Source: Hevea brasiliensis (lineage: Eukaryota > Streptophyta > Magnoliopsida > Malpighiales > Euphorbiaceae). Taken from it: DNA of 64,000 nt. Location: positions 76,717,054 through 76,781,053 of the forward strand of contig NC_079505.1 of assembly GCF_030052815.1 (NCBI RefSeq), read 5' to 3'. Shown here piece after piece: positions 1 through 12,449 of the stretch (position 1 is its first letter; every line of letters starts with the position of its first letter). Under the pieces are notes generated by a model. That model did not search any database and was not told where the DNA came from. It saw only the letters and a program-made list of their open reading frames with translations. The translations under genes and the position numbers were made by a program.

Positions 1-496
1 ACTGTATGAGAAAAAACCTAGGCCATTGAGTCAATGCAATCCAACTGCAAACCAAGCGGATCCTTTGTATAAAGCAGCATTCCCTAAGTCAATCTTCATC
101 ACAGTTTAATTATTGGGACAAGAAGCAATAAAATAAGGAAAAATAATCTAAGACTATATAGAATTGTTACCAACCAGAATTAAGCACATTCCATGATACA
201 TCCAAGAAGAGTAGTTAATTTTACTTTATCTGCTGGAAGTCTGAAACTTTAGTCTATGAAATAGAAGCAAATACTTGTGCAATAGAGGACAGAAAAAGTT
301 AAACAGCACTCTGCTATTTCATAACAACCAGGACAAGTGCTTACTGCTTATAGAAAGAGGCTAAGAAAATATATGCAAACAGCAATTTCCCAGAAAATAT
401 ACCATGAAATAGAAAAGCAAAAAGCCATAAATTAAATAGGAAACCCCATATATCTCATATAATCATAAAGTTCTTATACTTAATTGGGCTGCTTAC
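1..496 (-). other. Intron of the left-edge LPP gene, running off the window
   Basis: On the minus strand a canonical GTAAGC donor follows the exon that ends at 497. The next LPP exon (Trp-Ser-Phe-Ala-Gly onwards in the family) is not found between 496 and 1, so the intron is at least 496 bases long and the 3' part of the gene lies outside the window. No other feature is visible here. Confidence 0.7.
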
Positions 497-1330
497 AAGA
501 AGTGTGTCCGCTAGGGAAACTTTTGTGCCCTTCCTTGATGACACTCTTCACCCCCGTACACATAACATTGGTTGTGACATTGTTAAACAACTGGATATAC
601 GTGCATGTTGATTGAGTAAAAATATGAGCACAAGTAAGAACTCAGTTATACAAACTTTGAGCCAAACAATATTTCAAATGAATATCAGGCAGTTAATTAA
701 TTGAGGAACTCACTCCCTTGCCATCTGGGAAACAACGCCAAAAGAAATCAGGTCTTGGACGGCCAACAGCATCTTTAATTGCATCAGTTATAACTCCAGT
801 GATAAGCACTGAAAATAGAAGGCCTGTATCCATTTTATGACATCAATACAACAAATACAAACAGCAGGAACAAGAACAATAAAATCATAAGAAGATATTG
901 AAAGCTACCCAGAATGGCATGGTGCAGATCATAGACATCCTTTCTGATAAAGTAATAGACAACAATAATGACAAAAGGCAGCAATGTTGCAACAACCTAT
1001 GGGGAGAGACAGGGGGACTTTTTAGCAGCAAAAAACAAGAAAATCTGATTTTTTTTTTTTTTATCAAAAGAAAATTTCAAAGATGAGATATTAAATCTTA
1101 AAGTTGAAACGTACTGGAACAGCCCAAAAGGGAACTGTATTATCCTTCAGTGGGTATGACAGGTCTATCATCATATCTCTCCCAACAAACCGGTGAAATG
1201 GTTCTATAACATTCAATATGACATCTATCACCGCAAGAAGCAAAAGAATCAACCAGTCATGCATATGTGTCCTGGCAACTTTGACCCCATGTGATCTTAC
1301 AGTGTGAGCACCCAACTGAATCTCAGGCAT
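497..1330 (-). CDS. Lipid phosphate phosphatase, LPP2-like (5' part, cut by left edge)
   Basis: PAP2-family membrane phosphatase that removes phosphate from phosphatidic acid and related lipid phosphates. Four minus-strand coding exons are read: 1330..1115, 996..909, 823..714 and 590..497, all with GT/AG borders and consistent phase, giving the first 169 residues. The start ATG at 1330 begins Met-Pro-Glu-Ile-Gln, as in family members. Seen in the sequence: the first membrane segment near residues 20-40, catalytic motif 1 KX6RP (Lys118 to Pro126) and motif 2 PSGH (164-167). Motif 3 is off the left edge. The [10 protein letters not shown] segment before PSGH resembles Arabidopsis LPP2 more than LPP1. 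An acceptor at 1343 just upstream of the ATG implies an intron in the 5' UTR. Its tandem neighbour lies at 9759-12449. Identity as an LPP is secure; the subclass is inferred. Confidence 0.92.
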
Positions 1331-1342
1331 TTTGTTGGTGAT

Positions 1343-2239
1343 CTGAATCCAAATTAGAAAGTTAGCTGATGATAATAATACCAAAATTTGAAGAGCATGT
1401 GTGAACTCAAAAATCATACTGACAAAGAAGGTACAAAGTACAGTCAAACGTGCAAAACACACTACATTGTTGCAAATATGAAGGAAGAAAGCAGAGAAAA
1501 AAAAATGTTACTCATTAAATGATAAAAAAAAATAGTAGTGAGAAGGTTGCTAGTCAAAACATAATAGTCAACAGCAATGACATAACAACAATAAAGCAAC
1601 TACCAAATGTCAGCACCAAAACATTTGCATTCTGAACTTGTTAAGCAAAATTAGGATAAATCATTACCAAATAGGAATGTGGAAGGTTTAGCAGGGAAAT
1701 GTTTGAGTAAGCATGCATATATAACAGAATAACAGACAGAACAAGTTTTTGCTAATTTCTCCTCTTACCCTTCCAACACAAGAATAATTTTCCCTTGAAT
1801 ACACAAAATAAGTGCTGAAGTGCAGAAAAAGCAATGGAAGACACAATTTATTGACTGCCTCCAGTAATGAACAAAACTGTAGCCTAACCATTTTGGCCCA
1901 AGTTATTATACCAAACCCCAGCAAAACATATGTATACCATAGGTTGCCCAAAGAGAATGGGCACAGCACAACCACAAGCAATCATTGCTCAATTGCAGTC
2001 CAAATCACGGTCGTGCTTGGCTTAACCACATCAAATAACAGGCTCAAAGGCCAAAGGACAAGGGTTTGCCACAGGGGAGTTTGATGTGAAACTATTAATG
2101 TATGCTGAATTCCATTTTGGTTAATTGTTGGGTTGGAGCAAAAACGTAAAGTAGGATGAAAGTTTCCAAACAATATAGAACTCCCTTCAATAGTTTACAA
2201 CATATATAACAGACACATGTTAGACAACCCATGCACTCC

Positions 2240-2276
<37 letters not shown>

Positions 2277-3295
2277 CATTGCACAGAACGTGCACCATCA
2301 CTCTATAGTAGTAGTTTTATTGGGAAACTCAAAGACTGAGAGAAAGAGAGAGAGTCCTCCTGTGGAAAAAAATAATAAACAAGAAAAAAAAAAACACAGA
2401 AAACACAGAAAACATTTTTTTTAGTTGACTATAGTGAAGCACTGAAGCAAAATTCCTCAAAGATCGCGATCCAACCATGCATCAAACCATATATTGGAGC
2501 TCTAAATTCCAATCCATTCTGTATGATTTTATTTATTTCACTCCAGAGTACATAAATCTCTTTCCTGTTTTTCCTTGAACTCTTTTCATTTAGCAATGAA
2601 AAGCCCAAAACTTACATGGTGTTGAAGGCTTAAGGCATTCAAGTAATTTTGAAAATCTTGTTCGCTCAATATTTATTAGTTCTGTGTTCTTACTCTTGTA
2701 GCCTTTGATTGCATTATTAGCTCCAGAAACTATCCAAATGAAAAAGAAGCCCCCAACGTCTCAATTTTACAAAATAACAATACACCAAACTAAACAAACC
2801 ATGCTTGCTCATATATGTTTATATAACAAAAAAGAATAAATTAAAAAATAAAAATTATAATCAGATGAAGATTCTTAGTAGTCGTCCAGACAGTAAGTTC
2901 AAAGATACATAAAATAAAATCCTAAAAGAAGTAAAAGTTTTGCATCAAGCAAATTGAAAGCAGATGCAAACATTTAAATCCAGTTTACGAATACAAGCGA
3001 CCTTACGGTTCTTCAAGCAGGTTTTCTTATAAGAAAGATCCGTTTGGTTGCTAAGAAAGTGCAGGAAAATACAAGGAAGCAGTGAGAGAGAGGAAATTGC
3101 GAGATAGGACTTGTCCACTGTAATAAGCCTTAAAATCAAAGCCTACACAAGTTAAAGTTTAGCATCTTTGAACACTTGACAACAAAGGCAACAAAACCGA
3201 CTACTTGTTCCTTTCTTTCTCTTTCTTTTCCTCCAATTTCTCAGAAATCAAACAGTTTTTCATCAAAAAAGGAAAATCTAGAAAGAGGCACTCAC
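1343..3295 (-). other. Probable 5'-UTR intron of the left-edge LPP gene
   Basis: Reading the minus strand, an acceptor (TTTGGATTCAG) ends at 1343, twelve bases before the start codon. A plausible donor (GTGAGTGCC) begins at 3295. No conserved coding sequence is seen in between, only short chance frames and a GA microsatellite. The acceptor is convincing; the donor choice is a guess that cDNA would settle. Confidence 0.4.
2242..2275. repeat. (AG)n microsatellite
   Basis: About 16 uninterrupted AG dinucleotides, followed about 60 bases later by a shorter AG-rich run. The stretch lies in the presumed 5'-UTR intron of the left-edge LPP gene. Confidence 0.95.
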
Positions 3296-3560
3296 GCAAA
3301 ACCACGAAGGCAAGGAGAAGGAGCAGCGAAATCAGTATTAACAGAAGATATAGAAGATGAACAGACCTGAAGAGAGGAATTTGGAATTGGAAATGGAAAC
3401 GGAATTTGAATTTTGGGGAGAGAAAGCGAAAGTTGAGTGTTTTTTTAAAGCAAAAGAAAGCGCGCGTTGCTTGTCTTTTTTCAGACGCGGAATCATCAAT
3501 TTAAGCAATGGAGTGAGTGTGAGTGAGACACAGCCAAGGCTTTATTTTCACGCCTCAATT
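3296..3560 (-). promoter_or_regulatory. Putative first (5'-UTR) exon and promoter area of the left-edge LPP gene
   Basis: This stretch is richer in G+C than its surroundings, ends in a donor-like GTGAGT on the minus strand at 3295, and stands at the point where A+T-rich intergenic DNA begins. It is a reasonable place for the transcription start of the minus-strand LPP gene. No TATA box could be assigned with confidence, and the upstream limit is arbitrary. Confidence 0.3.
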
Positions 3561-4380
3561 CGCGTCGCTTTCTAAGAATCCAGCTTTTTGTTTCAGACGC
3601 GCTTGATTCTATGACTGTACAAACAAATCCTGTTACTCTCTTTGTTTTGCATTCACCTATAATTTATGGGATAAGGCTACTTTAATAATAATTATTATTT
3701 TTTAATTACCATAAATAAATAAAATAAAATAACTGTAAAAAAATGTTGTATTCATTTTGTTTTTAATTGAAAAAAATGAATTAGATTATTAAAATCTTTA
3801 AAATGGGGAAATCAATTAAATTATTTTTATTTACATTAATAATTTACTTATGGAAAATATAAAGTACATAAAAAAATAATGTCCATGTATAAAAATGTTG
3901 TAATTCATTCATTAGTATCATATATATATATAGAAATTAGCTACTGGCATTGATCAAAGTAAATTAACTCCATTAAAAATAAATCACCAGTACTTGAATG
4001 AGCAGCAGTAGCCAAATGATGAGCTACCATAATGAACCACCAGCAACCTCAGCTCATCTGTTGTCAGTTTAGAAGAAAGCATCTGAACCCTCATTGTAAA
4101 GAAAATGGATTCGCTAATAAGATATTATCTAGACTTTTATATTTAGCACTTTTAGTCGATGTACAACAGTGCATCCTCACTCATAGATATAACCCTCACA
4201 CCGTCGATGCACACTCCGAACCTTCACACCTCTATGAGATAAAGCAGACCCAATTGGTAAATTTTTCATTTATTAGTATTATTCAGCGTTTTTTTTTTAA
4301 CATATAATATTACGTTAAAAGTCTATAATAATAACAGATTACAATTTGGGTTTATAAAGATAATAGAAAAAAAAAAGTCT
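3561..4380. other. A+T-rich intergenic DNA
   Basis: Mostly A/T runs. The frame at 4032-4307 shows no family resemblance and looks fortuitous. No gene or mobile element recognised. Confidence 0.6.
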
Positions 4381-4528
4381 ACATTATATGACTAGCAATA
4401 AGTCTAACAAATCAAATCAATTCAAATCCAACTAAAAACTTAAACCCGTAAATCACATTGTATGACTAGCAATAAATCCAACAAATCAAATCAACCCAAA
4501 TCCAACTAAAAACCTAAACCCATAAATC
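4381..4528. repeat. Tandem duplication, 74-bp unit, two copies
   Basis: The unit starting at 4381 (ACATTATATGACTAGCAATA) is repeated at 4455 (ACATTGTATGACTAGCAATA) and continues with about 90 percent identity through a shared ATCCAACTAAAAAC segment to about 4528. Confidence 0.9.
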
Positions 4529-4718
4529 AAATCTATTCCCAATCAAGAAACCCTAGGTTTAAAGGGAAGAGAGCTAAAACATAAAAGCATGTCACCAACC
4601 ACAACCTAAGCTTGCCACTGCCAAAGATGTTGAGTAGAAATCGAAGCCAACAACACTGCCAACAACGCAATGAGCAACTATAGTCGTCCATCGAAGCACA
4701 AGAACTCTACCAAACAGG

Positions 4719-6399
4719 GCTGATGATAAGTGCATAATTTATTAATTTTATTTCCATCATATGTAGTGTTTTTAGTGTGTTTTTATGTTTAATTCAGTTA
4801 GTTAAAATATATTTATCATTTAGGCATATTTTTAGATAGTTGTGGAATAATTGTGTTAAATGAAAAAATTTTCAGCATTTGACATTTGCTGTATTTTTCA
4901 GGTGTTTCTAAAGTTGTGGATCTCCAAATTGATTGCTGTTTAATCCATTGAAAAGCCAAGATAGAGCACTTCAAATGATAAAGAGGGACCAAAGCCCAAA
5001 TCAGTCTCCAAAATTGACAAAATGAGCTATGGATCTATTGCAAAAGCCCAGACTCGATGGATCACGACCAGTTTCAGTATTTATTTTGTATCTAGAGTTT
5101 TAGACGTCCAAATGAATCAAAGCTAAGCCCAATTGAACCTTAGAAGTCACCTCTATAACTTCTATAAAGACTGGATGAGAGATGAGGCCATTTTAATTGT
5201 CAAAAATAGCAATGAAGTCATCACAATAGGCTGGACTGTCTGACTGAATCAGTTCTGGTTTTTTGGCCATAATTTGGGTTGTAGACCTCGGATTTGGGTC
5301 CATGAGTTCCCATTAGAAAGCTAAGAAATAGAACTACAACTTTCCTGAAGAGTGCAGAGGCAGATTCGGAAAGAAAGTTACTGAAAATCTGCCTTGATTC
5401 CAGAAACGTGAATGCAGGCTGAAAATCTGTATCTTGAATTTCAAAACCTTTCCTAGTTTGGTTTGGTTCCTATATTTGGGATTAGGTTTTTTTAGTATAA
5501 ATACGTCTTTGGACAGCAGCTAAGAGCATCTCAATTCAAACTTTCGTTCTCCATTTACATTCTAGATTTCTTCTTTATTTATTATTTAATTTTCTGTAAG
5601 CCATGAACATTAGTGACTAAGTTTTTAATTCAGTTCAAGGGATTCAAATTCTTATGTGTGATTTGTGAAATCAGGTTCTTAATTTAATTTATGTCTTTTT
5701 GAATATTTATTGTTTTCTAATTTAATTGTTTTTTATTTGTAAATGATTTGCTAAAAATGTCTATTAGTTAACTGTTTGATTTGATCAATTGCTAGTTCAT
5801 CTTCATAATCCGTAATTGTTGTGTAAGATTGAACATGAATAGCAATTAGGTTTTATTGATTATGATCCCAGTTTTCGATAATAACCTAAGGAAACAATAG
5901 GGTGGATTAAATGATTTATGATTTAAAAATTGTTGTTTAGCTTAACTACTTCATTTTCTTAAAACAGTTATTAATTTAATAAGAATTGCTTAATACCAAT
6001 TCAGTTAATAATTAGAGTCAATAAGAGTGCTAGGCTCAAATTGATGAATATAAGGAAATCAGGGTTTACCTCGCTGTTTGTTAAATCTACGTTAAGTATT
6101 CAATAAGAAATAATTATATTTCTTTTGTCTATGATCAAATCAATACATTAGAATGCGAATTACCTTGGACTGAAGTTTGTTTAAATTGAGATTTTCATAT
6201 TTAGTTCTTGAATTTCTGATTTCTTATGATTTTGTGTTACAAACCCCCCCCCTAATCTTTGTTTATTTCGTTTTCTATTACACATAAGTATATGAAATTT
6301 AATAATTCAGTCTCTAGGGTTCGACCTGAATTTATCACTTATTGCAGAAAATAATTTCAGTTAATTTTATTTATAGTGAATTCGACACCCATCAGCTGA
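4719..6399. mobile_element. Solo LTR (4724-6394) with 5-bp target duplication GCTGA
   Basis: The element starts TGATAAGTGCATAATTT and ends GAATTCGACACCCATCA, so it has TG...CA ends with a short TGAT/ATCA inverted repeat. It is flanked exactly by GCTGA at 4719-4723 and 6395-6399. Its 1,671-bp length, lack of coding sequence and perfect target duplication are what a solo LTR left by LTR-LTR recombination looks like. The length would suit a Ty3/gypsy element; the lineage cannot be assigned from an LTR alone. It lies between the two LPP genes. Confidence 0.85.
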
Positions 6400-8207
6400 C
6401 CTCCCAGCTTCCTCGACAAAAACAGAAAACTTAGCTTTACAACGATAAGAGGGTACTGCCGCAGAGCTCTCTAGCACTTGTAAGCCATCAGGGAGACCTT
6501 TCCAATTGTGATGTAGAAGCAAATTTTGGAGATGTGAAACAATTGAAGCAAGTAAAGCCTTCTCAATGCCCTGAGCAAACCCCTAGACCTAAGAGACCAA
6601 ATCCAAGAGAATAATCTCAGTAGACTAAATGCCTATTTAATATCGAGGTTCGATGATCAAAATTACTTTTTAAGATAAAAATATTATTTTAAAAAAAATT
6701 ATTTTATTATTTTAATATTTTAATAATTAAAATTTATTAAATTTAATTTAAAATTATTTTTTAATACTTTTAATTAATATATTTTAAAAAATAATTTTAT
6801 AATAGTAATTTTAACAAAAAAAAAAATCAAACAGACATTAAATAGAAACCCTCAACCTAAAACCACTGTCTGCAACACACAAAATTACAAATATACACAA
6901 GCAACTCAGGGTAAGAGGGGAACTACCACGAGTTAGAGTAAAACAATATCGACTTCCCCTATCCCAAAGGACAAGGGAAGCACATGAAAACTGCTTGGCA
7001 AGAAACCAAGAAAGAAAAATCAGGAGCTGAAACTAGATGGAGAAAATCTCTCTCTAGAAAATAGAGAGAGAGGGCTTAATCTATTTATCCAGCGTTATTC
7101 ATTAGGCAAACTTGACCTTTTACACGTTGATTTATTGAGATGGTCAAACCTATTTATTATTTAAGCTAGTTTCAAAATGAAATTATTTAATAATATATAT
7201 TTTTATAAAATCAAATTATAAAAATTTTAAATTTTAAATCTAATATGTTTTAAAAACAAAATTTGATTAAACGACTCAAATTAACAAATAAAATTTATTA
7301 TCTAAACTCTATACATTTATCATCCGCGATGCTTATCAAAATTAAAAAAAAAAGATATAATTACAATAATATATATATATATATATATTCAAAATCAAAT
7401 TCATTATAAATTTTTTTAATAATTGGAATGGTAAAATAAATCAAGAATAAAAATATTAAAATATAAAGTAATAAAATTAATATGTATTCGACATTATTTT
7501 TTTGACTGCGCCGGCAAACGCCTTCAATGGCAAAATTTCAGGATTTATATAATAATAAATAATAAAATATCATTAAAAATTAAAAATATAATGTTAATAT
7601 TTTATAATTACTCTCAACAAAATTTAATTATATACTAAAAAAATTATTATTAATGTTATTAAATACATATTTTTCTATATAAATAAGTAAAAATTATTTA
7701 TTAATTTATCATACGTATAATTAGATTATTTTATTTTAATAAAATTTATTATTAAAAGTTATAGTAAAACTTTAAAAATAAATAAAATTTTAAATGCATG
7801 TATTTTTTTACCACAATTAATTTTATATTTTATTAAAAAAAGTTTAATAATTAAATATATATATATATATAATATTAAAAAAAAAAAAACGTTAATTGAC
7901 CCTCATGTTATGAAATACATCCACCATTGATTGGTGGATTGCCGAACGCATTGGAAAATGATGAAATAAAAGAAGAGAAACTAACTGTATAATTGATAAT
8001 TAGAGAGGAAGAGAGACTACACGATCCGCCCCATTTTCTATAAAGCTTTAGTGTCTCCTTTCCGATCTCTTTCCCCCTTCCCCCTCTTGTGGATTAGAAA
8101 CAAACAATGATAATTTTTAAAATGTTGATAAACCAACCACCAACTTCTTAAAATAAAATCCCCCATGATTTTATGTCCTATTTATGGTGACATAAATATT
8201 ACATACT
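6400..8207. other. Intergenic DNA, largely A+T-rich
   Basis: About 6400-7090 has a more balanced composition and may be old transposon sequence continuing the host DNA interrupted by the solo LTR. It contains a CTCTCTCTAGAAAATAGAGAGAG palindrome-like motif near 7050. The remainder is A/T runs with TA microsatellites near 7370 and 7855. No gene seen. Confidence 0.5.
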
Positions 8208-8580
8208 TAATACTATGTTTGGAAACTTTTTAGAGGAAAAGGAAAATAAAAGAGGGAAAATAAAAATTATTTTCCTTCTTCTTGTTTGAATTGAAAGAGG
8301 AAAATATTGAGAAGAAAGTTATTTTATGAATGATAAAATTATAACTTTATCCTTAAATTTAAAAAGAAAAATTATAAAGTATTGAGTTATATTTGTAATT
8401 TTGAATATTGTACTCCTACTTTTCTCCCATTTTGGAAAGAAAATAAAAAAAGATAAAATATTTTTATTTTTCTTCCTCTTTTATTTTCTCCTCAATCCAA
8501 ACAAAAACAATAAAAAATAAAGTTATTTTCCCTTCATATTTTCTTTCCTCTCTTACTCTCCCTTCCCAAACATAGTGTAA
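8208..8580. mobile_element. MITE-like element (8211-8577) with TAA target duplication
   Basis: The left end TACTATGTTTGG and the right end CCAAACATAGTG are inverted repeats differing at one outermost base. The similarity extends imperfectly inward as purine-rich and pyrimidine-rich arms (AGGAAAAGGAAAATAAAAGA against CTCTTACTCTCCCTTCC). TAA flanks both sides (8208-8210 and 8578-8580). The 367-bp length, lack of coding sequence, TIRs and 3-bp TAA duplication fit a Tourist-like (PIF/Harbinger-type) MITE. The superfamily call rests only on the TAA duplication. Confidence 0.65.
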
Positions 8581-9758
8581 GTGTAATTAGTAAAATATTA
8601 TATAAGGAATAAAGAATTCAAATTCATTAATAATATAGCATATAAATTTTCAATTTTGTTGTGAGAATTTTATAAAAAGAATATAGTCATTTGCTTATAT
8701 ATATTTCAGAATTTCACTTTTGTATTCATTGCTTTTTTATATTATTATGATAATTTACATCCATTGATAACGATACCGAAAACTTTTAGAATTAATATGA
8801 TTTTTAGATAACATATAACTATATTATATTAATTGTGAAATAATATATGCATTTCTTTAAAAAAAATTAACTTTTTTGTTCAATAATTTTTTCCTTTTTA
8901 AATATTATGTTATATTCTTTTTTTTTCTAATAATATATTTTATATGGAACAAGTTTACTTTTTGCATGTGTGTTTGTTTTACAAGGTACTTGTGGTATTT
9001 AAATTTATTTTGCTAATTAAATTATGCATTACACTATTAAGCAAGCAGAAATCCACCTTTAAATTTTAAGAAATAAATTTTCTTTGCTTGTCAAATTGGT
9101 TTTAAATGTTTTTTTATAAGATATTTTTATTTTTAAAAAATAATATCATTAAAATAATTAAATAGCCATAAAATATTTAAAATTAATAATCAACAAATTT
9201 TTTTTTTTTCCTCTTTACGTCATCAGAGAGCTCCTAAGATTGGAGTGTGATCAATATTCGACAGTTCCAGTCAACAATTTTGGCCTTTAGTTAAAGTGAG
9301 CCCAATAAGTAGTCCAGGCAAAGTGGATTGGGCTTCAATGCCTTTTCAAGTAAGGGGGCTTTAATACAAGGTTACCTTATTATACTTTCTTAAGATAATT
9401 TGATCTATGTTCATAAATAAATTTTTAAACCCTAATCTTAATATATTTTTTAAATATTTTATAAATATATTATAAAAAGTTAAAAAATACAATATCAAGC
9501 CTGTGTCATTTATTACTACTATAAATTTTATATTTTATTTTAATCAGGTCACAGCACAAAATTTTCAAGTCGATCATAATTTATACTCATCAAAGTGTAT
9601 TCAAAATTTATGTCATATAAAAGAACTTACGTAATAAATAAATAAAAAAAAAAACCCAAATTTCTAATGTTTCTCGGCTCCCAAAAGGTAAAAACTTCCA
9701 CAATTTATAATGTATATGTACATAATCTGAATTAAAACAAAATACAAAATATACAAGT
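8581..9758. other. A+T-rich intergenic DNA downstream of the complete LPP gene
   Basis: No coding sequence or repeat boundary recognised. It holds the 3' flank of the minus-strand LPP gene; its polyadenylation site could not be fixed because A/T runs are everywhere. Confidence 0.5.
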
Positions 9759-12449
9759 TCACCTCCTTCCTGATTCCAATTCATCCAACAACCTAAATCC
9801 ATTGCCAATTTGCCGGAGTTCTAAGCTCGCCACTTGTACATCCATGGCCTGCATATTCAGTGCATTTGCAGGCTGCCCACCATTTGTATTAGAACGTGAC
9901 TCCTCCAAAGCTTGGAAATATGCGTAAGGTCCCCATCCTGAAGTGCAAAAATAAGGACTTCTTAGGACAAGAAAGGATTCTAATGAAAAAAAAATATATA
10001 TATTATTACAATGGAGGGAACCAACACCTTCTTCACTATATGGGGCTGGGAAAAACTGCATATAGCAAAAAGCTGAAACAACGAGCCCTGCAACCATTTA
10101 TAAGCTGCTATTGTGAGATTCCGAGATGCTACGAGCTTAGCTTTCCAAATGAGTTAAGTGATCACCCACAAAAAAACTGACCTATTAGAGCTCCAGCAAA
10201 CACATCCTGCCAATGGTGCCAGTAGTCGTCGATCCGAGATATGCCAACGAGAGATGCAGCAAGTAGGGGCAAAAAAATGATGCATAATTTTGCCACATGC
10301 CCTCTGCGATCAAATACTTTGATTTTACCAGATAAGTACAATGACAAAAATCCTAAGCCAGCAAATGACCCTGCAGAGAAATCCTCAATCGCTTCAGATC
10401 ATTTGATACTATAGAAGTATTTGAAACGAAATATCTTTAGAAGTTGAGAATTGTTGATCAAAGCAGCAATAGGAGAATCTCAAACTTCCAATTTTTTTTA
10501 TCAGCTTCTGCATAATTTTGCCCATATGGGGAAAAAGAATATATAGCTTTTGTTGCTTACATGAAGTATGACCACTTGGGAAACTCTTATGTCCTTCTTT
10601 TATATCACTATCCTTACCATGACATATCACATCTCCCCACCGATCATAGAACTAAACAAGGAAAAAAAAAATCAAGAATCAAAATATTAAGACTATTTGT
10701 GAAAAATTGAAAAAGCATGAAACAGTATCAAGAGGAAACTCACTTCCTTTCCATCAGGAAAGCAACGCCAGAAGAAATCAGGCCGGGGCCGACCAACTGC
10801 ATTCTTTATGGCATCCGTGATGACAGCAGTAATCAAAACAGAAAACAATAGGCCTGATCTTGAAATAAAATCTTCATTTTAATATAATATTGCCTTTAGA
10901 ATTTAAATTCCAGAATTAATGATAATAGAATTTACCTAAAATGCTATGGTGCAGATCATAAACATCTTTCCTTCTATTGTAGAAGAAAATAAAAATGGCA
11001 ATGGGCAACAAAACTGCATACAACTGATCATTAAAGGAGAAAAAATAGCCATTATCACTAATGACAGCAGAGAGAAAGGGGAAAAAAAATAAGAAAAGAA
11101 AAAGGAAAGCTTTCTGAACTTTGAAGAAAACTTGAACTTACAGGCACAGACCATGTAGGCACAGTGTTGTCTTTGAAAGGATATTTAAGGTCTTCCATCA
11201 TATCCTTTCCAACAAAGCGATAAAATGGATGGATGATATACAGAATGATCTCTATCACTACAAGGAGGAGTAATATAAGCCAGTCGTGCATGTGGTTCCT
11301 TGCAAGTTTGGCTCCATGAGATCTAATGGTGTGTGCTCCGAGATCCACCTCCCTCATTCTGCCTTCCTGCTAGTGATCAAGGTAGATGAAAACGTTCAAC
11401 TAACTCAGACCAGTGGAGTTGCAAAGACACCAACTTGGCTTGTACAATTCATACACATAACAACATTGCTGCTAAGGAAAGATGTGTCAGCAGTCACTTC
11501 GTATATGCAGATGTTTAAAGTTAGGATTATCTCTGAGTTCTCAGTTTAAGACCTACAGTGATGCGACGCAATACATAATGGAGATCATTTTGACATTTTC
11601 TATTTTGGGTATATCAAAAGATTTGAATTCTTATCTTAAATCAATGGGATATTAACTTTCAGAGTCTTTGCGAATTTAATTTCTTGGCATGTAATTGATG
11701 TTGTTTTATCAAATAATTACTTAACTAAACAAATACTAATAGTTCATATACTGATCTATTTCTCAATGGCATCTTTCCACCAAAAATTTCTTGATTTTGT
11801 GATATGGCAGTAATTGCAGTTGCTGACCAAATTAAAAACCTGATGGAGATATCAGATATTTATATCTCCACTGCTATTTTCTCTTCTCACTGCAAGTCTC
11901 AGTGATGGCATTTCGAGGGATAATAAAGAATAAATTAGACAAAAAAGTACTAATTAGATCTTGACGAAAACTGGCTTTTACCAGTGCAGTGGAAGACATG
12001 AGATCATTTAGTATAATAATAGAAAAAAAATCCAACTAACCTGAAACAAACCTCTGAAATTCTGAAGAGAAAACCATGATAACAAATTCCTCCACGCCAT
12101 TGAAAACCAAACACTGTGATATATATTCTCTGCAACAACAAAATGTTATTATTCTTCACGGTATCACTCTTACTGACAATAAAAGAAATTAAAAAAAAAA
12201 AAAAAGAATCTTTATCTCCAACAGCGAAGAAAAGAAAAGCAAAAGAGTGATGAACAAGACAATTATATGAATTGTAAATTTTAAACAACCTAGAAAAGCA
12301 AGAGATGCCCATTGAATTACCTCAGAAGAATTCTTCAATGACAAATTTGGATTTGTATTTCGAATAATGTAAGTTTTCCACAGCACCGGCGTCGGCGTAG
12401 GTTTTGAGGGAAAGAGAAACAAAAGAGCAGTTTTCATTTTCTGATACAT
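9759..12449 (-). CDS. Lipid phosphate phosphatase (LPP1/LPP3-like), complete
   Basis: PAP2-family membrane enzyme that dephosphorylates phosphatidic acid, diacylglycerol pyrophosphate and similar lipids. Seven minus-strand exons join in phase: 11357..11142, 11023..10936, 10853..10744, 10651..10561, 10370..10182, 10087..10028 and 9937..9759, giving 310 residues from the ATG at 11357, a usual length for the family. All three catalytic motifs are intact: KX6RP (Lys118-Pro126), PSGH (163-166) and SRX5HX3D (Ser213, Arg214, His220, Asp224). About six hydrophobic segments are present. An upstream exon, 12449..12321, ends in a GTAATT donor and splices in frame to an acceptor before 11366, adding 46 residues rich in Ser, Lys and Leu; this resembles the N-terminal extension of Arabidopsis LPP1/LPP3. 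Start choice (11357 or 12449) is open. Tandem paralogue of the gene at 497-1330, with a diverged pre-PSGH loop. Confidence 0.95.
12321..12449 (-). other. Upstream exon of the complete LPP gene (alternative N-terminal extension)
   Basis: On the minus strand an open frame starts with ATG at 12449 and runs 43 codons to a donor (GAG then GTAATTC) at 12320. Joined to the acceptor CTAGCAG before 11366 it continues Glu-Gly-Arg-Met-Arg-Glu-Val in phase with the LPP frame. From memory, Arabidopsis LPP1 reads Arg-Gly-Arg-Met-Gln-Glu at the same place. The added peptide begins Met-Tyr-Gln-Lys-Met-Lys-Thr-Ala and is rich in Leu, Pro, Lys and Ser, so it could be an organelle-targeting sequence, or simply a 5' UTR. 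Confidence 0.5.
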
